Below, one piece after another: positions 39,944 through 50,010 of a stretch of 53,421 nucleotides of DNA. Position 1 is the stretch's first letter; the number at the start of each line of letters is the position of its first letter. The DNA is taken from assembly GCA_028456385.1 (NCBI GenBank), contig JALNQF010000287.1, forward strand, positions 1 through 53,421, in the 5' to 3' direction. Below the pieces are notes generated by a model. It had not been told where the DNA came from, did no database searches, and saw only the letters and a list, made by a program, of their open reading frames with translations. The stretch comes from Ophiosphaerella korrae (taxonomy: Eukaryota > Ascomycota > Dothideomycetes > Pleosporales > Phaeosphaeriaceae). Position numbers and translations under genes: made by a program.

Positions 39944-41833
39944 ATGTCGTATAGCTACATAAGCAGCGCGTGCGTGCAGACGCTTAACACTAATAGCAGC
40001 ATCGTCCGCTCAGTCGCCTTCTCCCACGACTCGACACAGCTAGCGTCAGCGTCGTACGAGAACATAATTAGGATATGGGATGTAAGTAGCGGTAAGTGCC
40101 TAAAGACACTCAACGGCCATAGCGACGTCGTCCACTCAGTCGCCTTCTCCCATGACTCGACACGCTTAGCATCGGGGTCGTGGGACAGAACAGTTAAGAT
40201 ATGGGATGTAAGCAGCGGCAAGTGCCTGAAGACACTCAACGGCCATAGCAGCGTCGTCTACTCAGTCGCCTTCTCCCACGACTCGACACGGCTGGCATCG
40301 GGGTCGTGGGACAAAACAGTCAAGATATGGGATGTAAGCAGCGGCGCGTGCCTGCAGACGCTCAATAGCCATAGCAACATCATCTACTCAGTTGCCTTCT
40401 CCCACGACTCGACACGGCTAGCGTCAGGGTCGCGGGACAGCAGAGTCAAGATATGGGATGTAAGCAGCGGCGCGTGCCTGAAGACGCTCGAGGGCCATAG
40501 CAACGACGTCTACTCAGTCGCCTTCTCCCACGACTCGACACAGCTAGCATCGGGGTCGCACAAAACAGTCAAGATATGGGATGTAAGCAGTGGCGCGTGC
40601 CTGCAGACGCTCAACTATAGCAGTTCTGTCTACTCAATCGCCTTCTCCCACGACTCAACACGGCTGGCGTCGGGGTCGCGCGACAAAACAGTCAAGATAT
40701 GGGATGTAAGCAGCGGCGCGTGCCTGCAGACGCTCAAGGGCCATAGTAGCGTCGTCTACTCAATCGCCTTCTCCCACGACTCAACACGGCTGGCGTCGGG
40801 GTCAGGGTCAGACGACTCAACAATCAGCATATGGGATGTAAGTAGCAGCGCGTGCCTGTCAGATTTGCGCAAGATATGGGATGCAAGCAGCGCCGCGTGC
40901 CTGCAGACGCTCAACGCCAATAGCAGTAAAGTCTCCTCAGTCGCCTTCTCCTACAACTTAACACAGATGGCGTCGGGGTCAGACGGCAAAACAGTCAAGA
41001 TATGGGATGTAAGCAGCGGCGAATGCCTGCAGACGCTCGAGGGCCATAGTAGCGCTGTCAACTCAGTCGCCTTCTCCCACGACTCAACACGGCTGGCATC
41101 GGCGTCAGACGACAAGACAGTCAAGATATGGGATGTAAGTAGCGGCGAGTGCCTAAAGACGCTCGAGGGCCATAGAGGCGACGCCTACTTAGTCGTCTTC
41201 TCCCACGACTCGACGCGGCTAGCGTCGGGGTCTTACGACGAAACAGTCAAGATATGGGATGTGAGCAGTGGCGCGTGCCTGAAGACGCTCAACAATAGAA
41301 GTAATGTCTTCTCAGTCGCCTTCTCCCACGACTCGACACGGCTAGCGTCGGGGTCGTGGGACACTGACAAAACAGTCAAGATATGGGATGTGAGTAGTGG
41401 CGCGTGCCTGCAGAAGCTCAGTGCTTTCTGCTCAGTCGCCATCTCCCTCGCCTTCTCCCACGACTCAACACGGCTGGCGTCGGGGTCGTGGGACAACACA
41501 GTCAATATATGGGATCTAAGTAGTGGCACGTGCCTGAAGACGCTCGAGGGCTATAACAGCCATGTCTCCTCAGTTGCCTTCTCCCACGACTCAACACGGC
41601 TGGCATCGGGGTCAGCCGACTCAACAGTTAAGATATGGGATGTAAGTAGCGGCGAGTGCCTGCAGACGCTCCACGGCCATAGCGACGCCGTCTGCTCAGT
41701 CGCCTTCTCTCAGGACTCGACACGGCTGGCGTCGGGGTCAGTCGACTCAACAGTCAAGATATGGGACGTAAGCAGCAGCGCGTGCCTGTTGTCAGATTTG
41801 CAGTCCCAAATGAATAGCTGTGAACTAGAGTAA
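39944..41833 (+). CDS. WD40-only protein, 14 repeats in two sets of seven (629 aa)
   Basis: Intact frame from ATG 39944 to TAA 41833. Every unit shows SVAFSHDSTRLASGS and TVKIWDVSSG, ~42 residues each: predicted beta-propeller scaffold, no catalytic domain. Repeats 1-7 lie at residues ~18-304, 8-14 at ~325-615, i.e. two seven-blade propellers. Between them is C-L-S-D-L-R-K, encoded by TGTCAGATTTGCG (40857-40869), identical to the first 13 bases of the TGTCAG LTR. The protein also ends C-L-L-S-D-L-Q in the same LTR sequence (41790 on). Each half opens alike (SSACVQTLNTNSS; SSAACLQTLNANSS), so the gene appears to be a fusion of two seven-repeat genes. Fungal NLRs carry such WD domains, but no NACHT or other NLR domain is attached here. 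Function unknown; expression unproven. Confidence 0.8.
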   Translation: MSYSYISSACVQTLNTNSSIVRSVAFSHDSTQLASASYENIIRIWDVSSGKCLKTLNGHSDVVHSVAFSHDSTRLASGSWDRTVKIWDVSSGKCLKTLNGHSSVVYSVAFSHDSTRLASGSWDKTVKIWDVSSGACLQTLNSHSNIIYSVAFSHDSTRLASGSRDSRVKIWDVSSGACLKTLEGHSNDVYSVAFSHDSTQLASGSHKTVKIWDVSSGACLQTLNYSSSVYSIAFSHDSTRLASGSRDKTVKIWDVSSGACLQTLKGHSSVVYSIAFSHDSTRLASGSGSDDSTISIWDVSSSACLSDLRKIWDASSAACLQTLNANSSKVSSVAFSYNLTQMASGSDGKTVKIWDVSSGECLQTLEGHSSAVNSVAFSHDSTRLASASDDKTVKIWDVSSGECLKTLEGHRGDAYLVVFSHDSTRLASGSYDETVKIWDVSSGACLKTLNNRSNVFSVAFSHDSTRLASGSWDTDKTVKIWDVSSGACLQKLSAFCSVAISLAFSHDSTRLASGSWDNTVNIWDLSSGTCLKTLEGYNSHVSSVAFSHDSTRLASGSADSTVKIWDVSSGECLQTLHGHSDAVCSVAFSQDSTRLASGSVDSTVKIWDVSSSACLLSDLQSQMNSCELE

Positions 41834-41985
41834 GAAAGTGAGTTAATTGAATTACGGTTCCAAATGAATTAAACTAGAGTAAGAAAGTGAGTTAATTGAA
41901 TTGCGGTTACAAATGAATCGATGTAAACTAGAGTGAGAAAGTGAGTGAATTGAATTGCGGTCACAGATGAATAGATGTAAACTAA
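41790..41985 (+). repeat. TGTCAG LTR 5' end, about four tandem units
   Basis: TGTCAGATTTGCAGTCCC is followed by roughly four copies of a ~50-bp unit (TTGCGGT(C/T)ACA(G/A)ATGAAT, GTAAACTAGAGTAAGAAAGT). It encodes the last residues of the WD40 protein. The remainder of the LTR is absent; unrelated sequence starts near 41986. Confidence 0.8.
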
Positions 41986-42606
41986 TATCCCCCCCACTAC
42001 GTAGCGAGAACCACTCCGTAACGAGAAAACTAACAGGTACTTAGACTACTAAGCAGCGGAATCTCTTTCCTCGTCTCTTTAATCGTATAATAGTATTTAG
42101 AGTCAATGCGATAGGGTCTTCCTTAACCTCCTAACAGCCCGCTACTAGAAAATTACCAATGTTATCGTCGCCTTCGCGCCTGATTTTACGGAGTGCCTTG
42201 TTTCATGAATGTGGCAGAACACCTCCTCCAAAACTCTACCACTCAGCCTGCATCACTTCTAGTAGTCATAATATGGTGGTATACAACCTCTTAGCCTTAT
42301 CGACACGCCTGTAAGCCATATTCAGTCCTGTGGCGGCGGTACGAGGATGATTCATGCAACGTCGCTACCTCTGTCGGTACGTGCTAGTCAAACGAGCGAG
42401 TCTAAGCCATTCGGAAACGCCTTTAGCACGTCTCACGTAATAATTACCTGTTAACATAAGCCAAAATAGACATAGGGCCAAGCCTGGTAATGCAATGTGA
42501 TTATGATCGATCGAAATTCCCCCGTGGGGTGTGCGGTTGAAAGCCATTCAGCCTCGCACCAGAACTTGTTCCCCGCCGCCAAACAAGACACACTAGCGAA
42601 CATAGC
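41986..42606. other. Intergenic, nothing recognised
   Basis: Ordinary base composition, no open frame with recognisable content, no repeat shared with the rest of the window. Confidence 0.5.
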
Positions 42607-43068
42607 ATGACTGCCTCAATCTCCAGCCCTTCTATTCCCTCTGAATTTGATGATGAGGTTGATGATGAGGTTGATGATGAGGTTGACGATGAGGTTGACG
42701 ATGAGGTTGACGATGCTAATGCCGACCTCCCTCCCGAACACGTATAGGCTTATCCATGTAAGCTGCCTTCGTGTCCCGACTATGGCAAGTCCTGGCGCCT
42801 TCGAAGCAACTTCCTCCTCCATCTGCAGGAGCAAGATTAACACTAGACAACAGCAATGACACCAGCCGCACGCCGTACAATGGAGAAAGAGTGGCGGTAT
42901 ACGACCGATCCTAATCTACCGCCTCGGGCGGCCCCAGATTTTCGTTCCCGTGACGATCCAGACGAGCACGTGTGGGAGGAGCACGGTTTCGGAGATGACA
43001 CTAGGGAGATGATCAAGGGCACCGGCACGACGAGGCAAATGGAATTACATAAAGCGTCACAACGCTGA
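42607..43068 (+). pseudogene. C2H2-type zinc-finger protein remnant
   Basis: ATG at 42607: MTASISSPSIPSEF, then an acidic run of five D-D-E-V units (12-bp repeat, 42649-42708) and ANADLPPEHV, where a TAG interrupts. The same frame continues PCKLPSCPDYGKSWRLRSNF then LLHLQEQ, matching a fungal C-x4-C...H zinc-finger pattern. Further TAA and TAG codons follow, then an open stretch (MTPAARRTMEKEWRYTTDPN ... HKASQR) to 43068. All three stops could come from Gln codons by C-to-T. No frameshift is needed, so decay is recent. Confidence 0.6.
42649..42708 (+). repeat. 12-bp coding tandem repeat (GATGATGAGGTT x5)
   Basis: Five units, differing only by a T/C at one position, encoding Asp-Asp-Glu-Val repeats at the start of the zinc-finger remnant. 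Confidence 0.85.
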
Positions 43069-43655
43069 GAGATACAGGAGAGGCAGACAGCGCAGCCGCA
43101 TTCTTGCTAATGCGTTGCGACGAGATTAGCACTTTGTGCAGCAAAATGGCGAGCAGAGAATCGTAAACGGATTACCTGAGGGAGCATAAATGGTATCCTA
43201 GTCTGAGAGGCTCTTGGTTGATGATTATCCTGTGATCCGCGCGCTTTGCTGCAACGATGGACAGCCGAAGCCACAAGGAAGCTAGGCTGTTTCAAAGCTT
43301 GAGATGATATATTTTGCCGTATTCCGGAGGCAGGAGGGTATTCTAGCAATGCAGGCAGGCAAGCAAGCCGCTTATAGGGAAAAGCGACGACGTCCTCGCG
43401 GGGCTAAGACTTACATGAGCGCTAAAAGTGTGCATTAAGAGTCCTGGTGACCATGCTAACGTACTTGGCCAAAATTCGACCTTTCAGCTCACTGCATTAG
43501 GTTTAGTCGTGAGGGAAATGATGCGCAGGTGCGAATCCTGCGTCTTGCGCTGAATCCGTGATGCTCCGCCTCAGCCGCTGCGAGCCCTGTTGCGAGCCAC
43601 AATTCAAGCCACAAGCTTGGCCTTCTCGCCTTGTTGCGTACGTAATGCTGTAATT
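43069..43655. other. Unassigned stretch
   Basis: No recognisable gene. A minus frame at 43107-43349 is open but shows no family motif. Confidence 0.4.
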
Positions 43656-43659
43656 ATTA

Positions 43660-43923
43660 CGTTGGCTTGATCAGGGTTATCTCGCTTAGACTGAAGGTAC
43701 CAATCGGCGTGGCGACGTTGCATGAAAGTGGAGAGAGGCGGCAGACCGTCGCTCATATTCTCCTTCGCTGCAGGGACTTACAAGGACCTCCGGAACAAGA
43801 TATTCGGCAACCTCCCTGGACGACACAACCTCCGGGCTATCCTGAACAAGCCACAGTTAGCCACCAAAGCCATCGAGTTTGTAGAGCAGACGCAGATCCT
43901 TGGGCAAGTGGGGATCAGAGATG
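43660..43923 (+). pseudogene. Non-LTR retrotransposon (LINE) fragment, 3' end of the RT ORF
   Basis: Plus strand reads ERRQTVAHILLRCRDLQ (the Cys/His segment typical near the end of fungal LINE ORF2), then in another frame TYKDLRNKIFGNLPGRHNLR, ILNKPQLATKAIEFVEQTQI and LGQVGIRD. The upstream RT is missing and one frameshift is present. LTR copy E follows immediately at 43924. Confidence 0.65.
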
Positions 43924-44296
43924 TGTCAGATGAGTTGCACGATTAGATGCGCGATCAGATGCGCGATAGCGTGCGCGACGATCGCCAAGCCGCTAACCCC
44001 GCCGCAGCTGAAAGATCGCAGCCTCGACCCTCACGAACAAAGGAATTGAACAAAGGATCTCACATGCAAGGAGATGGACTACGTCAGTACAACTGATACA
44101 ACAAAGAAACCAGCACCTCAACAGAAGGGGTGTTGAGGATCTGGCCCGCTGCTGTCTCGAGAGACCCAGCCGAGACCGCCGCAGCGTAGATACATAGATA
44201 GAGCGCAGGGCCAAAAATAGATGGACAGAGATCAATCAATCAACTCTTTTCTCACTCCAGTTCACATCCATCAATTTTGTGACCGCAAATCTGACA
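43924..44296 (-). repeat. LTR, TGTCAG family copy E
   Basis: Plus-strand ends TGTCAG...CTGACA, inverted relative to copies B, C, D and F, 373 bp, with the conserved core (AGCCGAGACCGCCGCAGCG in this orientation). Flanks AGATG and CCATG do not match as a target duplication. It lies 210 bp upstream of the NLR start codon, so it could influence its transcription. Confidence 0.82.
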
Positions 44297-44506
44297 CCAT
44301 GGCACGTCCGCGTCTGCAGCAGCCGTTGGGCATCAACTCGACATCCCACCTCAGCCCTCCGGCTCCCAGCCAATGACATGCGGGCAGCCGAGTGCTATGC
44401 AGGTCGCAAGGCTGCGGGATCGAGGAGCTGCTAGATTCCGCCTTCATCTTACAGTGGTAGCTCTCGACTTCCACCTCTATACTACTTCTTCTCGTCACAA
44501 CTGCGG

Positions 44507-47500
44507 ATGGCGCGCCCGCTTCACCGCGACGACTACACGGTGGGATGGGTGTGCGCCCTGCCCGTCGAGCTGGCGGCTGCGCAAGAGATGCTCGATGAGG
44601 AGCATGATACGCCCCCATACGACGCCCACGACACGAACCTCTACACCTGCGGACGCGTTGGTGAGCACAATGTCGTCATCGCCTGTCTACCTGAAGGTCA
44701 AACAGGCACCAACTCGGCTGCAGCCGTGGCTGTGCAGATGAAGTCGACCTTCTCGTCGACGCGGTTTGGCCTGATGGTGGGCATCGGCGGCGGCGTGCCG
44801 AGCGAGGAAGCAGACATCCGACTCGGAGATGTGGTGGTTAGCAAGCCGCACAAGACACATGGCGGAGTGGTGCAGTACGACTCGGGCAAGGCTACGGCGA
44901 GCGGGTTCGAGCGGACGGGAGCGCTCAACACACCGCCGACGTTGCTGCTAAACGCGGTCGCGAGCGTGCGGGCCAAGCAGATGAGAGGGAAGGGTAGGCT
45001 GCTAGAGTACCTGTCGAAGCTCGACAGGCTGCCCGACTTCAGTCGCGTGGCTGCCGGCCCAGATATTCTTTTCGAGGCCGAGTACGACCACGTAGGAAGA
45101 GGAGCAACGTGCCGGAAATGCAGCGCGGAGCACGCAGTGACTCGGGAGGCACGGAGGCAAGAGGTGGTAGTGCACCATGGCACCATCGCGTCTGGTAACA
45201 AGGTGATCAAGGACGCTGCTATACGAGATAAGCTAAGCGCGGAGCTGGGCGGGGTACTGTGCTTCGAGATGGAAGCGGCCGGGCTAATGAACAACTTCCC
45301 GTGTCTCGTTGTGCGCGGCATCTGCGACTACGCGGACTCGCACAAGAACAAGCAGTGGCAGAGGTATGCGGCGGGGTCGGCAGCAGCGTACGCGAAGGAA
45401 GTGCTATCGGTGATACCGCCAGCGGAGGTGGCCAAGTCGCCCACAGCGGAAGAGATCACACGAGACAACTCTTGTAAGTATATCATCACACTCAGGCTTC
45501 TATAGCGAACGCAACTTAATTTGCAGCCTAGCCCTAAACGAGGTGCTCAACGCTCTGCCCATCGCCAAAGATGCGCCGTTCAACGCGTACCAGCGACAAC
45601 ACGACCCAACCTGCCTGCCCGACACCCGTGTCGACCTCCTCCGCCAGATACACGACTGGGTGGACGGTGAAGACTCGCCGGGCATCTTCTGGCTGAGCGG
45701 TCTAGCCGGTACTGGCAAATCCACAATAGCGCAAACAGTGGCCGCGCAATACAACGTAAAGCGTCGGCTTGCTGCAAGCTTCTTCTTCTCGCGGGCGGGC
45801 GGAGACGTTAGCCACGCAGGGAAGTTCATCACAAGCATTGCATTCCAGATAGCAAACAGCATACCAGGCTTAAAGCCCAAGGTCTGTGATGCTATCGCGA
45901 AGCGCAATAACATTGCAAACCTGTCTCTTGACGATCAGTGGCAGGAGCTTGTAATTGTTCCACTGTCGACGACTCTCGAGGACCAGGATTGCCGACCGAG
46001 CTATGTTATTGTTATTGATGCGCTCGATGAGTGTGACAACCAGAACAATGTTCAAATCATTCTGCAGCGTCTAGCTGAGGTGCAGTTACTGCAAATGACC
46101 CGGGTGCGCGTGCTTTTAACAAGCAGGCCTGAGAGTCTTATCCAGTACGGGTTTACCCAAGTGCGAAGAGATAAACACCAAGACTTTGTACTTCATGCCA
46201 TTGAGCCCACCATCATCGAGCACGATATTTCGGTGTTCTTGAGATACACACTTGATTTTATCGGACAAAAGTATGGGCTCGGGGCTGGATGGCCAGAGAA
46301 GGAAGCTATCGCCTGTCTAGCGGAGAACTCAGGTGGCCTGTTCATCTGGGCTGCAACAGCCTGTCGATTCATCGATGAAGACAGCCAGCTTGCAGAGACA
46401 CGACTATCTTCGCTTGTTCATCAACAAGGCAACGGCATGCTTCCTCCAGAGCGTAAGCTTGATGAGATATACACTACAGTCCTCTCTAGCTCTGTCCGAG
46501 GAAATCACGACGAAGCGGAAAGCCGGATGCTGCACACGCTTTTTCGCCAGATTGTGGGACCTATTGTCATGCTGCAAGATTCGTTATCTGTGGCTAGTCT
46601 TGCAGAGCTGCTTGGGAAGGATATTGCAGTTTTAAGAAGGACCTTAGCCGGCCTAAACTCGGTTCTTCATGTGCCAGCAGCCGAGCCGGAAGCCATCCAG
46701 CTACTCCACCCATCCTTCCGCGACTTCCTCGTAGACCAGAAGAGATGCCCGGATCTTCGTTTTCACGTCGATAAGCGACTAGTCCATCGTGAAATGTATA
46801 AGCACTGTCTCCGATTAATGTCGAAGCACCTACACCGCGATATCTGCAATCTCCAAGATCCAGGAGCTCGTGTGGCTGATTTGAGCGAAGTCGACCTAGA
46901 CAGATACATTCAGCCGCATGTACAGTACGCATGCCGGTTCTGGGTATACCATTTTATACGGAGCAACGTTGATATAAGGAGTTGCATGGATATTGAAGTG
47001 TTCTTCCAGAAACACTTTCTTTATTGGCTTGAGGCACTTGCATTACTCGGCTGTAGCTCTGACGCAGTTCATATGGTTCATATGCTAGATGATATGTTTT
47101 CAGTGAGTATCCCCCTATCTCGAGGAACAATAACTGTAGCTGACCTGCTAGAACAAGCAAGAAGTAGATAGTCAGGCAAGATCGAAGCTTCGAGAAAAGA
47201 TTAAAAAGACCTTTCTGACTAGCATGAACCTTAGCGCCAGCAGCGCTGCAGTACATTCTCACAGCTCAGCCCGCCCGAGTCTACAAGCTGTAGTTCACGA
47301 TGCTACACGCTTTGCTTTAGCTTTTCGACCAGTGCTTGAGGAGGCGCCGCTTCAATTATACTACGCTAGCCTAATATTCAGTCCAAAAGCAAGTATAATC
47401 AGAGAAATCTTTTTCAATGAAATTCCGCCTTGGCTTCTTTCTGGCCCGAAAATAGCAGAAAACTGGGGCTCGGTGCTGCAGACGCTCAAGGGCCATTCGA

Positions 47501-48579
47501 ATTGGGTCAGGGCTGTAGCCTTCTCGTCAGACGGCAAGACGCTGGCGTCGGGATCCGAGGACCAGACAGTGAAGCTGTGGGACGCCGGCTCAGGGAATGC
47601 GCTGCAGACGCTCAAGGGCCATTTGGGTTGGGTCAACGCTGTAGCCTTCTCGCCAGACGGCAAGATGCTGGCGTCGGGATCCGGGGACAAGACGGTGAAG
47701 CTGTGGGACGCCGGCTCAGGGAAGACGCTGCAGACACTCAAGGGCCATTCGGATTGGGTCTCTGCTGTAGCCTTCTCGCCAGACGGCAAGACGCTGGCGT
47801 CGGGATCCGGGGACAAGACGGTGAAGCTGTGGGACACCGGCTCAGGGAAGGCGCTGCAGACACTCAAGGGCCATTCGAATTCGGTCAGGGCTGTAGCCTT
47901 CTCGCCAGACGGCAAGACGCTGGCGTCGGGATCCGAGGACAAGACGGTGAAGCTGTGGGACGCCGGCTCAGGGAAGGCGCTGCAGACGCTCAAGGGCCAT
48001 TCGGGTTCGGTCAGGGCTGTAGCCTTCTCGCCAGACGGCAAGACGCTGGCGTCGGGATCCTATGACCAGACAGTGAAGCTGTGGGACGCCGGCTCAGGGA
48101 AGGCGCTGCAGACGCTCAAGGGCCATTCGGGTTCGGTCAGGGCTGTAGCCTTCTCGCCAGACGGCAAGACGCTGGCGTCGGGATCCTATGACCAGACAGT
48201 GAAGCTGTGGGACGCCGGCTCAGGGAAGGCGCTGCAGACGCTCAAGGGCCATTCGGGTTCGGTCAGGGCTGTAGCCTTCTCGCCAGACGGCAAGACGCTG
48301 GCGTCGGGATCCTATGACCAGACAGTGAAGCTGTGGGACGCCGGCTCAGGGAAGGCGCTGCAGACACTCAAGGGCCATTCGGATTCGCTCAACCTGTTCT
48401 GGCCTCAATCAACTTCTCCGCTATTGCTAAGTGTCGAAGATGATTGGATTTGTAGGAATAGGAAAAAGGTTCTTTGGATTCCCTCTGAGTATCGCACGAG
48501 TATAGTTGCTATTCGCGAGAGTGTTGTTGGGTTTGGGTATTCTTCTGGTCAAATATTGATCTTGAAGTTTGTAACTTAG
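44507..48579 (+). CDS. PNP-NACHT-WD40 NLR-type protein (three exons, 1321 aa)
   Basis: Fungal NOD-like receptor. Exons 44507-45473, 45532-47102 and 47152-48579; introns of 58 nt (GTAAGT...AG) and 49 nt (GTGAGT...GCTGACCTGCTAG) join one frame. The N-terminal nucleoside-phosphorylase-like domain (about 10-305) has GIGGGVP at 92-98, FEMEAAG at 253-259 and RGICDYADSHKN near 270. The linker CLPDTRVDLLRQI precedes NACHT: Walker A GLAGTGKS at 379-386, Walker B VIVIDALDEC at 481-490, LTSRPE after it. A helical segment ends LQLYYASLIFSPKASII. Seven 42-residue WD repeats (about 960-1253) follow, then a 68-residue tail likely closing the propeller. The last three WD repeats are virtually identical. Such proteins mediate non-self recognition and incompatibility death in characterised fungi; the role of this one is inferred. 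No inactivating mutation seen. Confidence 0.9.
47491..48372 (+). repeat. Seven tandem 126-bp WD40 units in the NLR
   Basis: Unit starts at 47491, 47617, 47743, 47869, 47995, 48121 and 48247, exactly 126 bp apart. Units five and six are identical; unit seven differs from them at one base. Differences among units concentrate in the three to five codons after GHS and in the two or three codons of GS(E/G/Y)D(Q/K), the surface positions known to vary in fungal NLR WD domains. Confidence 0.92.
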
Positions 48580-48839
48580 TGTGTACTAACCCGCCCTTCC
48601 TACCGGCCTCCTGCGCAGTCTACGTTAATTTATACATGACTTGTCTTGATGGCAAAATGCCACTTACTAAAAGTGCTTCATTAGCAAGACAAATCGTTTT
48701 ATAAAGACACCTTAATCCAGCGTAATTAGTACTAAATTAGGACAAAGACGTTAACTTCTAGAAGGATCGACAAGTCTACAGTAACCGTTGCATAGAAAAG
48801 CCTTCTAAATAGCACCTCTTGGCAGCAAGGCTGCTATGT
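48580..48839. other. Intergenic downstream of the NLR, nothing recognised
   Basis: No gene, repeat or clear terminator seen. Confidence 0.5.
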
Positions 48840-49179
48840 ACAGTCGTAGTAAGCACCTGGCAGCATCGCAGTTGGCAGCATCGCAGTTGGCAGTATCGCG
48901 GTTGGTGCTTTGTGGTCGAGTTAGAGGCGAGCTAGTATCGCGCACTAGCATCGCAGATCGATCGCCATCGCTAATCTCCAATGTCACCTGGAGCCCATAA
49001 GCCAGCCGAGTGAGCCAGCTCGCAAGCTCTATCCATGAGCTGAGTTGATGCTCGGCTTGATGCTCGAGTTGATGCATTGGATGATGCTCGAGTTAAATGC
49101 TCGGCTTGATGCTCGAGTTGATGCTCGGCTTGATGCTGGCTTGTTTGCTCATATCAGTCAAGGCAGTGAGACTCTTAAT
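48840..49179. repeat. LTR fragment related to 36867-39350, with short tandem repeats
   Basis: 48860-48900 repeats GGCAGCATCGCAGTT. 48918-48985 (GCGAGCTAGTATCGCGCACT, AGCATCGCAGATCGATCGCC) matches the LTR at 37148-37167 joined to 39279-39310, without the pogo insertion. 49035-49140 is a tandem repeat of TTGATGCTCG(A/G)G-type units. Confidence 0.7.
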
Positions 49180-49430
49180 TGTCATATTTGCCGTCACAAA
49201 TTGATGCATGTGAGTTGAAGTGAGAAAAGCGTTGATTAATTGATCTCTGTTTGTGTGTGTGTGTCTCCTTATCTGTCTACTCTCTGGCCCCTGCGCTCTA
49301 TCTATGTATCTACGCCGCGGCCGCCTCGGCTAGGGTCTCTCGCGACGGCGGCGGGGCCAGATGCTCAGTTTCTTTGTTGTATCAGCTGCGGCGGGGTTGG
49401 CGGCTTGGCGATCGTCGCGCACGCTACATA
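49180..49430 (+). repeat. LTR, TGTCAG family copy F, internally deleted
   Basis: It starts TGTCATATTTGCCGTCAC, follows the family through GCGGCCGCCTCGGCT to TTTCTTTGTTGTATCAG, then jumps to CTGCGGCGGGGTTGGCGG and ends near GCGCACGCTACA. About 100 bp present in copies C and D are missing. No target duplication identified. Confidence 0.8.
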
Positions 49431-49439
49431 ATTAGTAAT

Positions 49440-50010
49440 AAAAAGCCGCACCTTGAACATGTGACTAGCTTGTGGCTGTGCAATCGCGTTTTTCGTGTTG
49501 CAGAGAAATGCAATCATGTCGCAACCACGCGCAACAATCCTGTACCCCCGCCTGCGCCTCTAGATTCGACCCCTCTCTGCCTGCACCTACTTCCTCTACG
49601 ATCCCCCTATTCGCTATCGCGTGAGCGCGCGTTGCAGCCATCGTCCTTCCGGCTATTTGCCAGCACAGCGAAACAGCCACCTGCGACAAAGGTGACGAAC
49701 CACCAGAGCACTCGACGCTCTCCAGCCCATGGTGAGCATTGTTGCCTCGATTCACATGGCTCAGCGCATATTCATTACGTGTCGGTCTCATCACGACCCA
49801 ATCGAAGTCGGACACCTAGCTTGCCAGGCATTACTCGGTAGAGGGTACAATGCTACCAAGGACTATATACGTTGGGCTGGAAGCTTTGAGGACAAGCATA
49901 CACCAAGGAAATGTCAAGTTTTGGTAGACTGTAATGTCTCGGAAGCTTCTATGGCCTCTGAAGTGCCTTTGACATGGTACAACATCAACGCAGGCAGACT
50001 CAATCTGTGA
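49440..50010 (+). other. Possible gene remnant, hypothetical
   Basis: The frame through 49500-49841 reads Ser/Pro-rich sequence (LRSPYSLSRERALQPSSFRL, ATKVTNHQSTRRSPA). A second plus frame, 49729-50010, reads MVSIVASIHMAQRIFITCRS and GRGYNATKDYIRWAGSFEDK, ending in a stop. They may be exons of one gene or chance. No domain recognised. Confidence 0.3.

Noticed and set aside
39944..41833. The WD40-only genes as direct donors for the NLR's WD repeats
   Set aside because: The repeat lineages differ consistently (SHDSTRLASGS / IWDVSSG versus SPDGKTLASGS / LWDAGSG), so no recent exchange with this NLR is visible.
44698..45321. 207-codon minus frame opposite the nucleoside-phosphorylase domain
   Set aside because: Antisense of a clearly recognisable PNP domain and rich in Ser/Pro/Leu as expected for antisense of GC-rich coding DNA.
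45474..45526. NLR first intron ending at TTTGCAG (45526)
   Set aside because: That acceptor gives an immediate stop; the next AG at 45530-45531 restores the frame (NSSLNEVLNALP) and yields a 1321-residue protein.
47361..48065. Long frames on both strands across the NLR WD repeats
   Set aside because: Shadows created by the 126-bp periodicity; the splice-consistent plus frame with WD motifs is the coding one.
20843..49430. The TGTCAG repeats considered as a CRISPR-like or regulatory array
   Set aside because: Units are 250-470 bp, several have LTR ends and 5-bp target duplications, and spacing is irregular; they are LTRs.
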